22,984 nucleotides of DNA from Burkholderiaceae bacterium (GCA_947380285.1 CANCQD010000026.1:1-22984); one strand, 5' to 3'; counted from the stretch's first letter, positions 1 through 8,908 are shown. The notes: a model not told the origin generated them from the letters alone. Program-made: numbers and translations.

Positions 1-24
1 GATAAGGTGGGCATAATTCATTAT

Positions 25-1788
25 ATGAATGCTCAAGACCGTACCGCTCTAAACCGCTTAATTCAGTACCTCAAACCCCATATTGGCTTGATTATTGGGT
101 CTCTATTGGCCATGGCCTTGGTGGCCGGTGCTGAGACCTCAATTCCCGCTCTAATGAAGCCTTTATTGGACCGTGGGTTTACTGGGGAGCTCAATAGCAA
201 GCTTTGGCAGGTCCCCGTTTTCTTGGTTGGCTTAGCTTTGGTGCGTAGCTTGGCGCAGTTTCTATCTAATTATTTGCTGACCCGCGTTATCAATGCAGTG
301 CTCCTGAAGTTGCGGGAGCAGATGTTTCAAACGCTCTTACACGCAAGAACCATTTTCTTTCAAAAAAATTCCGCCTCAAATTTAATTAACGCCGTAGTCT
401 TTGAGGTAAATAATGTGCTCACCGTCATGGGCGGTATGTTAATTAGTCTGGTGCGTGATTCGTTGACGGTGGTCGGTTTGATGGGTTATCTGATTTATCT
501 CAATTGGCGTCTAACGTTGGTTGTGTTGGTGATTTTCCCTGTAATTGCTTGGATTATGAGCAAGATTAATCGGCGCCTGAGGTTGTTGAATCGTGAGCAA
601 CAGGGTTTAACCAGTGACTTGGCTTATATCGTTGAAGAGTCAGCGGCTGGCTATAAGATTGTCAAGGTGCATGGAGCCGAGCAGTATGAAATGCGTCGCT
701 TCATGGAAAAAGCAGAGCGCTTACGCCAATTCAGTTTGAAGTCTGCGGTAGCGGGCGGATTAAATCAGCCTATTACTCAGTTGATTGCTTCGATGGCGTT
801 ATCCGTTGTGTTGGTAATTGCTTTGATGCAGTCAAGCACTGAGGGCACTACGGTTGGCGGGTTCGCCGCTTTTGTTACCGCCATGATGTTGGTGATTTCA
901 CCGCTTAAGCACTTGGCTGATATTAACCAGCCACTACAACGTGGGTTGACTGCCGCGGAAATGACCTTCGCCTTAATGGATGAGCCCGTTGAAGAAGATG
1001 AGTTGCGCAAGCCGAATATGAAGTCTTTAGACAGGGCTAAGGGCGGGATTCGTTTTGAACATGTTGGCTTCTCATATCAACAAGAGGTCGGTCGTAAAGA
1101 TGCATTGACGGATATTCATTTCTCAATTAATCCTGGAGAGGTGGTTGCTTTTGTGGGGCCATCGGGCGGAGGTAAGTCGACTCTGGTCAATCTCTTGCCC
1201 CGTTTTTTCAAGCCAACTTCTGGTCAAATTCTGTTGGATGATGTGCCGCTTGAAGAGATTGTTTTATCTGATGTCAGAAGGCAAATTGCTTTTGTGAGTC
1301 AGGATGTGATTTTGTTTAATGACACGATTGCAGCCAATGTTGCTTATGGTGCAGTGGCTGAAGATGGGATTGACCGCGGTCGTGTGATTGAGGCTTTAGA
1401 GGCGGCCAACTTGAGCGCCATGGTGAAAGAGTTGCCAGAAGGTATCAACACCTTAGTTGGCGATAACGGGAATCGTCTATCGGGCGGCCAGCGCCAGCGT
1501 TTGGCAATTGCCCGAGCAATCTATAAAAATGCACCTATCTTGATCTTAGATGAGGCAACCTCAGCATTGGATTCGGAATCTGAGCGCCAAGTTCAGGATG
1601 CCTTGGAAAAATTAATGGCCGGCAGAACGACATTGGTCATTGCCCACCGTTTGTCCACCATTGAGCATGCTGATCGGATTGTAGTTCTGGATCAGGGAAA
1701 AGTTGTGGAAAACGGTTCACATGAGGATTTGATTAAGCAAGATGGCCTGTATGCTAACTTGCATCGCATACAGTTTTCTAATGCTTAA
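25..1788 (+). CDS. msbA: Lipid A export ABC transporter, ATP-binding/permease protein MsbA
   Basis: Half-transporter that forms a homodimer in the inner membrane and flips the lipid A core to the periplasmic leaflet using ATP. The N-terminal half (about residues 10-320) is a six-helix ABC exporter membrane domain. The C-terminal half is the ATPase: Walker [10 protein letters not shown] at residues 378-386, signature LSGGQ at 485-489, Walker [13 protein letters not shown] around 505-516 with catalytic E510, and switch histidine H541. Counted from ATG 25 the protein is 587 residues, close to the family norm of about 580. The frame is open to the window edge, and a GTG at 7 or an earlier start cannot be excluded; neither start has a well-spaced Shine-Dalgarno sequence. 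It converges on rng, 21 bp downstream, with no obvious terminator between them. The family is secure; the exact substrate is inferred from similarity to MsbA. Confidence 0.93.
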   Translation: MNAQDRTALNRLIQYLKPHIGLIIGSLLAMALVAGAETSIPALMKPLLDRGFTGELNSKLWQVPVFLVGLALVRSLAQFLSNYLLTRVINAVLLKLREQMFQTLLHARTIFFQKNSASNLINAVVFEVNNVLTVMGGMLISLVRDSLTVVGLMGYLIYLNWRLTLVVLVIFPVIAWIMSKINRRLRLLNREQQGLTSDLAYIVEESAAGYKIVKVHGAEQYEMRRFMEKAERLRQFSLKSAVAGGLNQPITQLIASMALSVVLVIALMQSSTEGTTVGGFAAFVTAMMLVISPLKHLADINQPLQRGLTAAEMTFALMDEPVEEDELRKPNMKSLDRAKGGIRFEHVGFSYQQEVGRKDALTDIHFSINPGEVVAFVGPSGGGKSTLVNLLPRFFKPTSGQILLDDVPLEEIVLSDVRRQIAFVSQDVILFNDTIAANVAYGAVAEDGIDRGRVIEALEAANLSAMVKELPEGINTLVGDNGNRLSGGQRQRLAIARAIYKNAPILILDEATSALDSESERQVQDALEKLMAGRTTLVIAHRLSTIEHADRIVVLDQGKVVENGSHEDLIKQDGLYANLHRIQFSNA

Positions 1789-1809
1789 AATGAGCTTCAG
1801 CAATGCGCG

Positions 1810-3273
1810 CTAACTCAAAACAATATCGTATTGTTCTTGGCGGAAACTGCCTTCCGCTTGAAGTTTGATGGGTTTATTAATAAAGTCACCTAGTTGTGCC
1901 AAAAACTGATTTTCTTCCTCGAGAAACAAATCAATTACATCTGGTGCCGCCACAATCCGAAATTCCTTAGGGTTAAATTGGCGATGTTCGCGCACAATCT
2001 CGCGCAAGATCTCATAGCAAATCGTTTGAGCGGTCTTAATTTCGCCCTTACCAAAGCATACCGAACATGGCTCACAGGTGATATGGGCAAGAGATTCTCT
2101 CGTGCGCTTGCGGGTCATCTCGACCAAGCCTAACGCTGAAAAATCGCTAACTGAAGTGCGGGCATGATCTCGCTCTAGGTTACGCTTGAGTTCCTGCAAA
2201 ACAGACTCTTGATGATCTTTGTTAATCATATCAATGAAATCAATGATGATGATGCCGCCTAGATTGCGCAGACGTAATTGACGAGCAATGGATTGCGCTG
2301 CTTCTAGGTTGGTTTTAAATACCGTGTCATCTAAATTGCGCGCACCAACATAGCTACCGGTATTGACATCGATGGTAGTCATAGACTCGGTTTGATCAAT
2401 CATTAGATAGCCGCCAGACTTGAGATCAACACGACGCCCTAAGGCCTTATTGATTTCAGCATCAACATCAAATAAATCAAATAGGGCGCGTTCACCGCGG
2501 TGAAGTGTTAATTTCCCTAAGAGGTTGGGCATGTACTGACTGGCAAATGCATTGAGCTTCTCAAAATTCTCAGCAGAGTCCACCCGAATTTGGCTAGTCT
2601 CTTCTCCAGCAATGTCTCGAAGCACGCGTTCCGCAAGACTGAGATCTTGATAGAGGAGTGATGGTGCAGATTGATGGTTGACTGCTGCTCGAATATTTTC
2701 CCAAGCAGTCCTCAAGTAACGCATATCGTGCTGCAGTTCTGTGTCGGAGGCATCTTGGGCACTTGTTCGCACAATAATGCCGCCTTTCTCATCTTCCGGT
2801 ATCAAGCCTGCAAGCCGCACTTTGATCGCCTCACGTTCTTCGGGCTGATCGATGCGTTGTGATATGCCGATATATTTTTCTGCGGTGATGTCGCTACTTA
2901 CCGGCGGCAGATACACTAAATTCCGACCTGCAATGCTCAATTGGGTTGTCAGGCGTGCCCCCTTAGTTCCAAGCGGATCTTTGAGAACCTGAACGAGTAG
3001 AGTTTGACCTTCAAACAATAATTTTTCAATTTGCGCTTGCGGATTATTTTGTGTGATGTCTGCCACGTGCATAAATGCAGTGCGCTCAAGACCAATTTCG
3101 ATAAAGGCTGATTGCATTCCAGGTAGAACTCGTACAACTTTGGCTAAATAAATGTTACCCACAATACCGCGTTGGCGGGTGCGCTCAATCTGAAGCTCTT
3201 GAACTGCGCCTTGTTGAATTAATGCCACCCGCGTTTCTTGAGGGGTGATATTGATTAGAATTTCTTCATTCAT
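1810..3273 (-). CDS. rng: Ribonuclease G
   Basis: Single-strand endoribonuclease that matures the 5' end of 16S rRNA and turns over some mRNAs. At 487 residues it matches RNase G (E. coli about 489) and lacks the long C-terminal degradosome scaffold of RNase E. The N-terminal S1 domain lies around residues 35-120. The DNase I-like catalytic part carries D302 in TTIDVNTG and D345 in IIIDFIDM, the two metal-binding aspartates of the RNase E/G family. A zinc-link cysteine cluster, CEPCSVC, lies at 400-406. It is the last gene of the minus-strand cluster, and its ATG overlaps the maf stop as ATGA, so translation is probably coupled. The maf-rng pairing is also seen in E. coli (yhdE-rng). No terminator is evident before the convergent msbA. 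Confidence 0.95.
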   Translation of the reverse strand: MNEEILINITPQETRVALIQQGAVQELQIERTRQRGIVGNIYLAKVVRVLPGMQSAFIEIGLERTAFMHVADITQNNPQAQIEKLLFEGQTLLVQVLKDPLGTKGARLTTQLSIAGRNLVYLPPVSSDITAEKYIGISQRIDQPEEREAIKVRLAGLIPEDEKGGIIVRTSAQDASDTELQHDMRYLRTAWENIRAAVNHQSAPSLLYQDLSLAERVLRDIAGEETSQIRVDSAENFEKLNAFASQYMPNLLGKLTLHRGERALFDLFDVDAEINKALGRRVDLKSGGYLMIDQTESMTTIDVNTGSYVGARNLDDTVFKTNLEAAQSIARQLRLRNLGGIIIIDFIDMINKDHQESVLQELKRNLERDHARTSVSDFSALGLVEMTRKRTRESLAHITCEPCSVCFGKGEIKTAQTICYEILREIVREHRQFNPKEFRIVAAPDVIDLFLEEENQFLAQLGDFINKPIKLQAEGSFRQEQYDIVLS

Positions 3274-3893
3274 AGGTGGCTGACTTGGGCGCGAGCGAGT
3301 AGTTGAGTAGTTTCGTAAATCGGAAGACCCATGATACCGCTATAGCTCCCTTTAATCGACGGAATGAGGGCGCCACCCAGCCCCTGAATGCCGTATGCGC
3401 CGGCCTTACCAAACGGCTCGCCACTGGCAATATAGGCCTGGATTTGCTCTATGGTGAGGGGTGCAAATTCCACCTCAGAAACTTGTACTAGGTAGAGAGG
3501 TTTTATTTCTGGTGAGGTGGTGATCGCGACAGCTGTTAGTACTTGATGCGTTTTGCCGCTCAGCATCTTCAGAATACGCAGTGCATCTGCTGCATCCTTC
3601 GGTTTGCCCAAAATTTCTCCAGCGGGATGCTCGGGCATGCTCACGGTTGTATCGGCACATAGAATAGGCGCCCACGGTAAACCTGCTTTTTTCCAGCGCT
3701 CCAGAGCTACAGTACTTTTTGCAAGAGTGACGCGTTCCACATACGCACGCGCCTTCTCATGGGGCATGGGGATTTCAATAGCCTCTGTATCTTCACCTGG
3801 TTGGGGTAATAGCATTTCAAATTGCACGCCCATTTGCTTAAGGAGTTCTTGGCGGCGCGGACTTTGGGAGGCAAGGTATAGAAAAGGAAACAT
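3270..3893 (-). CDS. maf: Maf/YhdE-type nucleotide pyrophosphatase (dTTP/UTP)
   Basis: Hydrolyses non-canonical or excess nucleoside triphosphates to monophosphates in the cytosol, and is linked to septum control in some bacteria. Visible family marks are the N-terminal SQSPRRQELL motif (residues 9-18), the catalytic-aspartate segment CADTTVSM, and the C-terminal GEPFGKAGAYGIQG and GSYSGIMGLP motifs. The last two resemble YhdE (dTTP/UTP-specific) more than YceF (m7GTP-specific), so I assign the YhdE type. Length is 207 residues, slightly longer than the usual 190-200. Its stop overlaps the rng start by 4 bp, and rlmH ends 10 bp upstream. Substrate specificity is inferred from motif resemblance. 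Confidence 0.9.
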   Translation of the reverse strand: MFPFLYLASQSPRRQELLKQMGVQFEMLLPQPGEDTEAIEIPMPHEKARAYVERVTLAKSTVALERWKKAGLPWAPILCADTTVSMPEHPAGEILGKPKDAADALRILKMLSGKTHQVLTAVAITTSPEIKPLYLVQVSEVEFAPLTIEQIQAYIASGEPFGKAGAYGIQGLGGALIPSIKGSYSGIMGLPIYETTQLLARAQVSHL

Positions 3894-3903
3894 GAATCAC
3901 TCA

Positions 3904-4347
3904 TTATTCGCGGTGATAAGGGTGACCTTGCAGAATGGTCCAGGCGCGATAGAGTTGCTCTACGAGCAACACTCTAGCCATGGCATGCGGCAAGGTGAGA
4001 CTTGATAGGCGCCACAGCGCGTGTGCATTTTGTTTGAGGCTAGCGTCTAAGCCGTCAGCACCGCCAATCAGAAAAGTGATGTCGAAACCTTCTTGTCGCC
4101 AGTGAGCCAGTTGGGTTGCTAGGCTTTGAGTCGTTTGATCTTTACCACGCTCGTCTAGGGCAATAATGCGGGACCCTTTCGGAATTGCGGCTGCGATCTT
4201 GATCGCTTCTTTAGTTGGCGTGAGATCGGGCTTAATCTCTTTGATGTCAATACTGCAGTCTGCTGGCATACGTTTCGTGTAGTCATGGGTTGCAGTCGCC
4301 ACCCAATCTGGCATCTTGTGTCCAACTGAAACGATAGTTAAGCGCAT
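3904..4347 (-). CDS. rlmH: 23S rRNA (pseudouridine-1915-N3)-methyltransferase RlmH
   Basis: Methylates N3 of pseudouridine 1915 in helix 69 of 23S rRNA on assembled 70S ribosomes, with S-adenosylmethionine as donor. The SPOUT-type trefoil knot is recognisable from FLIGGADGLD (the SAM-binding loop, about residues 93-102) and the invariant C-terminal stretch EQLYRAW...GHPYHRE. Length is 147 residues, slightly shorter than the E. coli protein (155), with both ends intact. It lies 15 bp after rsfS, in the same order as E. coli ybeB-ybeA, which supports co-expression of ribosome-associated factors. Confidence 0.95.
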   Translation of the reverse strand: MRLTIVSVGHKMPDWVATATHDYTKRMPADCSIDIKEIKPDLTPTKEAIKIAAAIPKGSRIIALDERGKDQTTQSLATQLAHWRQEGFDITFLIGGADGLDASLKQNAHALWRLSSLTLPHAMARVLLVEQLYRAWTILQGHPYHRE

Positions 4348-4362
4348 GGGCTGATCCAGAAA

Positions 4363-4752
4363 TTAATCGTCGTCGTCTGACTCGCTTGCTTTGACAAGAC
4401 CTTTTTCGCTAGCTAATTTGACGCGGACAGGTTTTGCGCCCCACATGCCTTCTAGTTGATAGTAGGAGCGTAGCATCGGTTGCAAGATGTGGACTACGAT
4501 ATCGCCGCAATCTACTAGAACCCACTCACCAGTTTCCAAGCCTTCAACCGAAATAACTTCACCACCTTTGGAGTTGACCTCTTCTTTAACAGACATGGCT
4601 AATGACCGAGTTTGGCGATTGCTCGAGCCTGTAGCAATAATGACGCGGTCAAATAACTCACTTAATTTAGTGGTGTCATAGACGCGAATATCTTGTGCTT
4701 TGACATCTTCTAAGGCATCAATAATGACGCGCTGTAATTTACGTAATTCCAT
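4363..4752 (-). CDS. rsfS: Ribosomal silencing factor RsfS (iojap/YbeB family)
   Basis: Binds ribosomal protein L14 on the 50S subunit and blocks joining with 30S, lowering translation when nutrients are short. The 129-residue protein has the whole iojap domain, including DIRVYDTTKLSELFDRVIIATG near the N-terminus and EGLETGEWVLVDCGDIVVHI in the middle. After the domain it ends in an acidic tail (ESDDDD). It follows nadD by 49 bp and precedes rlmH by 15 bp, the classical nadD-rsfS-rlmH order. Upstream of the ATG there is only a weak purine stretch (AAAGAAA) as a ribosome binding site. Confidence 0.94.
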   Translation of the reverse strand: MELRKLQRVIIDALEDVKAQDIRVYDTTKLSELFDRVIIATGSSNRQTRSLAMSVKEEVNSKGGEVISVEGLETGEWVLVDCGDIVVHILQPMLRSYYQLEGMWGAKPVRVKLASEKGLVKASESDDDD

Positions 4753-4801
4753 AGTTTCTTTGTTGTATTTCTTTAATAAGTCTAATGAGTATGGGGTGAT
4801 C

Positions 4802-5500
4802 TTAGCTTGAATGCTTATATAAGCCCAGATTTGTGATGATTTCTAGAGCATGTGAGGGTATTTGTTCTGGCCCTAAGGGGGCGCCAGAAAGGGGTCTTAG
4901 GCAGTTTCGTAAGTCGGTAGATGAAAGATCAACTGCTAAGGTCTTATCAAGGTATATGCGGCCAGAAGGGGTGTTTTCAAGGGCACTAGCGTCTAGGGTC
5001 TGATGATTAGTGAGTAAATCACGAATTTCTTCGCTCATTTCAGTTTCAAGTTCATATTCTGGACGCGTAGCAACAGCAAAATGCACCAAGTGGAGTAGCT
5101 CTGTCCAAGAATGCCAGCTTGGTAGGCTTAGGAAAGAATCAACCCCCATAAGCCAAATCAATCTCGCATCCGAGTCATAGCGCACCCTTAGGGTTTTGAT
5201 GGTGTCAATGGCGTAACTGGGGCCGACTCGATCTATCTCTAGGCGATCAACCCCAATGACGGTTGAAAGCTTGAGATATAAAAAAGCCTTGGCTAAGTCT
5301 ATCGCGGCTGCCTCGGTCAATCGAAGGCGTATTTCCGCTTTGGTGATACTGCTTGCTTTCTGCCAAGGTTCGCCACTTGGAATCAGTAGCAACTCATCTA
5401 GACCGAATAGTTTAGTAAAGTGCGTGGCAAGTTTAAGATGACCGAGATGTGGTGGATCAAAAGTGCCACCGAGAATGCCAATTTTTTTTGGAGCGCTCAA
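4802..5500 (-). CDS. nadD: Nicotinate-nucleotide adenylyltransferase
   Basis: Adenylates nicotinate mononucleotide to deamido-NAD in NAD biosynthesis. From the chosen start, the nucleotidyltransferase signature GGTFDPPHLGH lies at residues 11-21 and the phosphate-binding SSTDLR at 193-198. The frame is open up to an ATG at 5594-5596, but that start would add 32 residues unlike the family and overlap hemF by 95 bp. I prefer the TTG at 5498-5500, one base after the hemF stop, which gives 232 residues (family about 210-225). The TTG has no strong Shine-Dalgarno sequence, so termination-reinitiation from hemF is likely. The function is secure; the start is moderately sure. Confidence 0.9.
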   Translation of the reverse strand: MSAPKKIGILGGTFDPPHLGHLKLATHFTKLFGLDELLLIPSGEPWQKASSITKAEIRLRLTEAAAIDLAKAFLYLKLSTVIGVDRLEIDRVGPSYAIDTIKTLRVRYDSDARLIWLMGVDSFLSLPSWHSWTELLHLVHFAVATRPEYELETEMSEEIRDLLTNHQTLDASALENTPSGRIYLDKTLAVDLSSTDLRNCLRPLSGAPLGPEQIPSHALEIITNLGLYKHSS

Positions 5501-5501
5501 G

Positions 5502-6437
5502 TTAAGCCAGCCAGTCGCGAGGCTTGAGGTAATAATCGTAGAGCTTGGCTTCTGGTGTACCAGGCTCTGGCTGCCAGTTATAGCGCCATTGCACAACAGG
5601 CGGCATCGACATTAAGATTGATTCAGTTCTTCCACCGGAGTGCAGGCCAAAGATGGTGCCGCGATCAAAAATGAGGTTGTATTCAACATAACGACCACGG
5701 CGGTATTCTTGAAAAGATTTTTCTTCTGCAGTGAATGCATCATGTTGGCGACGCTCGACAATTGGTAGGTAAGCATTAATGAAGGCATCGCCGATTGCAC
5801 GCGTCATTGCAAAGCTTTTCTCAAAACCCAATTCATTGAAATCATCAAAAAATACACCACCAATACCGCGAGGCTCTTCCCGATGCTTTAAATAAAAATA
5901 TTCGTCACACCACTTTTTAAACCGGGGATATAGCTCTACTCCAAAAGGGTCTAGCGCATCCTTGGCGGTCTGATGAAAATGCCTGCAGTCTTGATCAACC
6001 CCATAGTAAGGCGTTAAATCAAAGCCACCACCAAACCACCATACTGGTTCCTTATCGGGCGCTTGCGCGATAAAGCAGCGCACATTCATATGGGTGGTTG
6101 GAATCTTGGGATTATTAGGGTGAAATACGAGTGAGACCCCCATAGCTTCGAAGCTACGCCCCGCGACTTCCGGGCGATGATGGGAGGCTGATGGCGGCAT
6201 TTGATCGCCGCGGACATGCGAGAAGCCAACCCCGCCTTTTTCTAGAATATTGCCGCTATCTAAAATGCAGGTACGACCGTAGCCCTTGAGCTTGCTGTCT
6301 TCTGGTTTTTGCCATTCATCAGCAACAAAAGTTTTCCCATCCAATGCGCTCATGGCCGAGATGATGCGATCTTGCAAGCCCAGGAAGTAATCCTTTAGGA
6401 CTTGAATATCAATGTGAGTGTGCGTGGTCTCTGACAA
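5502..6437 (-). CDS. hemF: Oxygen-dependent coproporphyrinogen III oxidase
   Basis: Converts coproporphyrinogen III to protoporphyrinogen IX with O2 by oxidative decarboxylation of two propionates, in haem synthesis. The 311-residue protein has the family blocks [11 protein letters not shown] (D140 within it), [10 protein letters not shown], and [16 protein letters not shown] followed by [18 protein letters not shown]. It begins with TTG at 6435-6437, giving [12 protein letters not shown]; no ATG fits before the conserved YFLGLQDRI segment. A Shine-Dalgarno-like AGGAAAG sits about 10 nt upstream. The gene lies 22 bp after purD and 1 bp before the preferred nadD start. Use of the aerobic enzyme fits an oxygen-respiring organism. 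Confidence 0.95.
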   Translation of the reverse strand: MSETTHTHIDIQVLKDYFLGLQDRIISAMSALDGKTFVADEWQKPEDSKLKGYGRTCILDSGNILEKGGVGFSHVRGDQMPPSASHHRPEVAGRSFEAMGVSLVFHPNNPKIPTTHMNVRCFIAQAPDKEPVWWFGGGFDLTPYYGVDQDCRHFHQTAKDALDPFGVELYPRFKKWCDEYFYLKHREEPRGIGGVFFDDFNELGFEKSFAMTRAIGDAFINAYLPIVERRQHDAFTAEEKSFQEYRRGRYVEYNLIFDRGTIFGLHSGGRTESILMSMPPVVQWRYNWQPEPGTPEAKLYDYYLKPRDWLA

Positions 6438-6459
6438 GGAAATAAAACTTTCCTATAAA

Positions 6460-7737
6460 TTATTTGATTGCACGATAGCCAATATCTTTGCGATATTGCA
6501 TGCCATCAAATTGAATTTTAGAAATGGCTTCATAGGCTTTTTGTTGGGCGCTACGCACTGTATCGGCCAGTCCAACGACACACATTACACGACCGCCGGA
6601 AGTCACTAACTTACCATCTTGGAACTTGGTGCCCGCATGAAAAGTGAGTTGATCTTCGGTATCGGCTGGAATGCCCGTAATGACATCGCCATTGCGAGGA
6701 GTGTCTGGGTAGTTATGAGCTGCGAGCACTACACCCAAGGCAGTGCGGCGGTCCCACTCAAGCTCAACCTCATCAAGCTTGCCATCGACAGCTTTATCTA
6801 ATGCATGAACTAAGTCACTGCGTAAACGTGCCATGATCGGTTGAGTTTCTGGGTCACCCATACGGCAATTAAATTCCAGAGTTTTGATTTTGCCGTCGGA
6901 GGCGATCATCAAGCCGGCGTAGAGGAAGCCGGTATAGGGTAGGCCATCGGCTGCCATGCCTTTAACAGTCGGCATGATTACTTCGCGTAGGGCACGCGCA
7001 TGAATCTCTGGCGTTACGACTGGCGCTGGAGAGTACGCACCCATTCCGCCTGTGTTGGGGCCTTGGTCGGCATCAAGTAAACGCTTATGGTCTTGACTGG
7101 TGGCTAGGGCAAGTACATTTTTACCATCCACTAAAACAATGAAGCTAGCTTCTTCGCCTGTCAGGAATTCTTCAATGACGACACGAGCCCCTGCGTTGCC
7201 AAGTTTGTTGTCCGCCAGCATCATATCTACTGCTGCGTGTGCTTCCTCAAGACTCATGGCAACCACTACGCCCTTACCGGCCGCCAAGCCATCTGCTTTG
7301 ATCACAATGGGAGCGCCTTTAGCATCAATATAGGCATGTGCTTCTAGTGCATTTGAAAATGTTTGGTAATCTGCAGTCGGAATACCATGACGTTTCATAA
7401 AGGCTTTAGAGAAGTCCTTTGAGGACTCAAGTTGTGCCGCTAGTTGCGTGGGCCCGAAAATACGTAATCCGTTTGCGCGGAATACATCGACAATTCCGGC
7501 TGCTAATGGCGCCTCGGGACCGACTACTGTGAGGTGAATCTTTTCGCGTTTTGCAAATTCTGCGAGATCTTGTAAGTCTGAGATGGGTAGGTTTTGAATC
7601 CCTGCGGTGGATTGTTTGGCTGTAGCGGTGCCGCCATTACCCGGTGCAACGTAGACGGTTTGCACTTGGGGCGATTGCGCCAATTTCCAAGCGAGTGCAT
7701 GTTCGCGACCACCTGAACCAATTAAGAGAATTTTCAT
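6460..7737 (-). CDS. purD: Phosphoribosylamine-glycine ligase
   Basis: Second step of de novo purine synthesis: ATP-dependent joining of glycine to phosphoribosylamine to form GAR. The 425-residue length is typical. The N-terminal domain starts with MKILLIGSGGREHALAW; the ATP-grasp part shows VVGPEAPLAAG, IKADGLAAGKGVVVA, PNTGGMGAYSPAPV (M232 within it) and the metal-binding EFNCRMGDPETQP. The ATG start is fixed by the conserved N-terminus. It lies 37 bp after yebC and 22 bp before hemF. No purine riboswitch or PurR-like box was recognised upstream. Confidence 0.96.
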   Translation of the reverse strand: MKILLIGSGGREHALAWKLAQSPQVQTVYVAPGNGGTATAKQSTAGIQNLPISDLQDLAEFAKREKIHLTVVGPEAPLAAGIVDVFRANGLRIFGPTQLAAQLESSKDFSKAFMKRHGIPTADYQTFSNALEAHAYIDAKGAPIVIKADGLAAGKGVVVAMSLEEAHAAVDMMLADNKLGNAGARVVIEEFLTGEEASFIVLVDGKNVLALATSQDHKRLLDADQGPNTGGMGAYSPAPVVTPEIHARALREVIMPTVKGMAADGLPYTGFLYAGLMIASDGKIKTLEFNCRMGDPETQPIMARLRSDLVHALDKAVDGKLDEVELEWDRRTALGVVLAAHNYPDTPRNGDVITGIPADTEDQLTFHAGTKFQDGKLVTSGGRVMCVVGLADTVRSAQQKAYEAISKIQFDGMQYRKDIGYRAIK

Positions 7738-7774
7738 AGCAAGCTAATAAGAATATTGGTGAATAGGATGTAAA

Positions 7775-8494
7775 TCAGAATGCAACATTACTAAAAACTT
7801 CTTGCACATCATCTAAGTTCTCGAGCGCATCTAATAATTTCTGCATACTTTCCGCTTGATCACCTTCAAGTGCAATTTCTGTTTCGGGTCGCATGGCTAT
7901 CGTGGCCAGTTCCGCTTTGAAGCCAGCCTTGCTCAGTGCATCCTGTACTTTCGGAAAATCGGGTACAGGTGTCAATACTTCGAGGGAGCCATCATCATGG
8001 GTGATGACATCTTCAGCGCCCGCATCAAGCGCAGCTTCCATTAGTTGATCTTCATTAATCCCTGGCGCAAAGAGCATCTGCCCGCAGTGCTTGAATAAAA
8101 AAGCGACTGAACCTTCTGTGCCCATGTTGCCACCATTTTTATTAAAGGCATGGCGAACTTCAGCAACCGTTCTGGTGCGATTATCCGTGAGGCAGTCGAC
8201 AATAACGGCGGCACCATTGATGCCATAACCTTCGTAACGAATCTCTTCATAGTTGACGCCCTCCAGTGAGCCAGTGCCGCGTTGAATCGCTCTTTGGACA
8301 TTGTCATTGGGCATATTGGAGTCTTTGGCTTTGTCAATCGCCAGACGCAAGCGGGGATTGGTGGCAACATCGCCGCCACCTAACTTAGCCGCTACAGTGA
8401 TTTCTTTAATGAGCTTGGTCCAAATCTTGCCGCGCTTCTCGTCTTGACGACCTTTGCGGTGCTGAATATTGGCCCATTTTGAGTGGCCGGCCAT
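7775..8494 (-). CDS. yebC: YebC/PmpR (TACO1) family protein
   Basis: Widely conserved family first described as transcriptional regulators (PmpR) and more recently linked to translation, where members help ribosomes past difficult peptide stretches. The 239-residue protein begins with the hallmark [18 protein letters not shown] and contains [20 protein letters not shown] and [17 protein letters not shown]. It is the first gene of the minus-strand cluster. A Shine-Dalgarno-like AAAAGGA sits 10 nt before the ATG. It is divergent from the tRNA-Leu gene across a 142-bp region that must hold both promoters. Family identity is certain; the cellular target here is unknown. Confidence 0.94.
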   Translation of the reverse strand: MAGHSKWANIQHRKGRQDEKRGKIWTKLIKEITVAAKLGGGDVATNPRLRLAIDKAKDSNMPNDNVQRAIQRGTGSLEGVNYEEIRYEGYGINGAAVIVDCLTDNRTRTVAEVRHAFNKNGGNMGTEGSVAFLFKHCGQMLFAPGINEDQLMEAALDAGAEDVITHDDGSLEVLTPVPDFPKVQDALSKAGFKAELATIAMRPETEIALEGDQAESMQKLLDALENLDDVQEVFSNVAF

Positions 8495-8582
8495 ACGGGT
8501 AAGTCCTTTTGCAGAATGTGGCTAGAGAGAGCTATTTTAAGGGGTACTGAGTCAAAGGATGGCGCTCCAGCTCCTTTTTTTG

Positions 8583-8612
8583 TTACACTCTCACCTCTTA
8601 GCTGTTACTAAT
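8583..8612 (+). promoter_or_regulatory. Candidate promoter of tRNA-Leu
   Basis: A TTACAC hexamer at 8583-8588 and TACTAA at 8607-8612, 18 bp apart, are the best sigma-70-like pair upstream of the tRNA. They place the start near 8619, giving a leader of about 18 nt. Both boxes match only partly and this is a weak call. Confidence 0.25.
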
Positions 8613-8636
8613 GCAGTTTTTCCACTGCAAACACCT

Positions 8637-8721
8637 GCCTCGGTGATGGAATTGGTAGACGTGCCGGACTCAAAATCCGGTGCCGCAAGGCGTGGCGGTT
8701 CGAGTCCGCCCCGAGGCACCA
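8637..8721 (+). tRNA. tRNA-Leu (anticodon CAA)
   Basis: 85-nt class II tRNA. The acceptor stem GCCTCGG (8637-8643) pairs perfectly with CCGAGGC (8711-8717), followed by discriminator A and an encoded CCA (8719-8721). The anticodon stem CCGGA/TCCGG encloses the loop CTCAAAA, with CAA at 8671-8673, reading UUG. A long variable arm (TGCCGCAAGGCGT) and the T arm GGCGGTTCGAGTCCGCC are present. The D arm holds the expected TGG-AATTGGTAGAC pattern. The gene stands alone on the plus strand and is followed by a terminator and then by integrase debris, consistent with use as an integration site. Confidence 0.97.
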
Positions 8722-8755
8722 AGAATTCTTCAAACAACGCCTAGCGTTGACCACG

Positions 8756-8791
8756 AAACCCCTTATAGGATAAGCCTCCAAGGGGTTTTTT
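8756..8791 (+). terminator. Rho-independent terminator after tRNA-Leu
   Basis: AAACCCCTT at 8756-8764 pairs with AAGGGGTTT at 8780-8788, with a 15-nt loop, and the arm runs directly into a T tract ending at 8791. It lies 35 bp after the CCA end, as expected for termination of the tRNA transcript. Confidence 0.8.
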
Positions 8792-8908
8792 GTTATCTAT
8801 TGGCAATCACAGCAATTGCCGGTAGGATCTCTAGAAAGCGGGTAGTTTTGCGGGTAATGGTTTCAGCCTACCCACAGTTACTCGTAAACTGAGAAAACAG
8901 GGTTTTTG
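8792..8908. other. Non-coding gap between tRNA terminator and integrase remnant
   Basis: No gene is seen. It contains an inverted repeat GGCAAT-7 nt-ATTGCC (8802-8820), two direct copies of GCGGGTA twelve bases apart (8838 and 8850), and CTACCC at 8868-8873, which could pair with the first copy. The position between a tRNA 3' end and an integrase start is where attachment and arm-type integrase sites normally lie. No copy of the tRNA 3' end was found. Confidence 0.35.

Noticed and set aside
1789..1809. Possible shared terminator between msbA and rng
   Set aside because: Only a 4-bp TGAG/CTCA match is present and there is no T tract, so no terminator is called.
3553..4005. 150-codon plus-strand frame antisense to maf and rlmH
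   Set aside because: It is a shadow of two well-supported minus-strand genes and has no recognisable domain.
5501..5596. N-terminal extension of nadD from an ATG at 5594-5596
   Set aside because: It overlaps hemF coding sequence and adds residues with no counterpart in the family, which begins just before the GGTFDPPHLGH motif.
8559..8744. 61-codon frame containing the tRNA-Leu gene
   Set aside because: The frame runs through the tRNA and its flanks; the structured tRNA explains the sequence.
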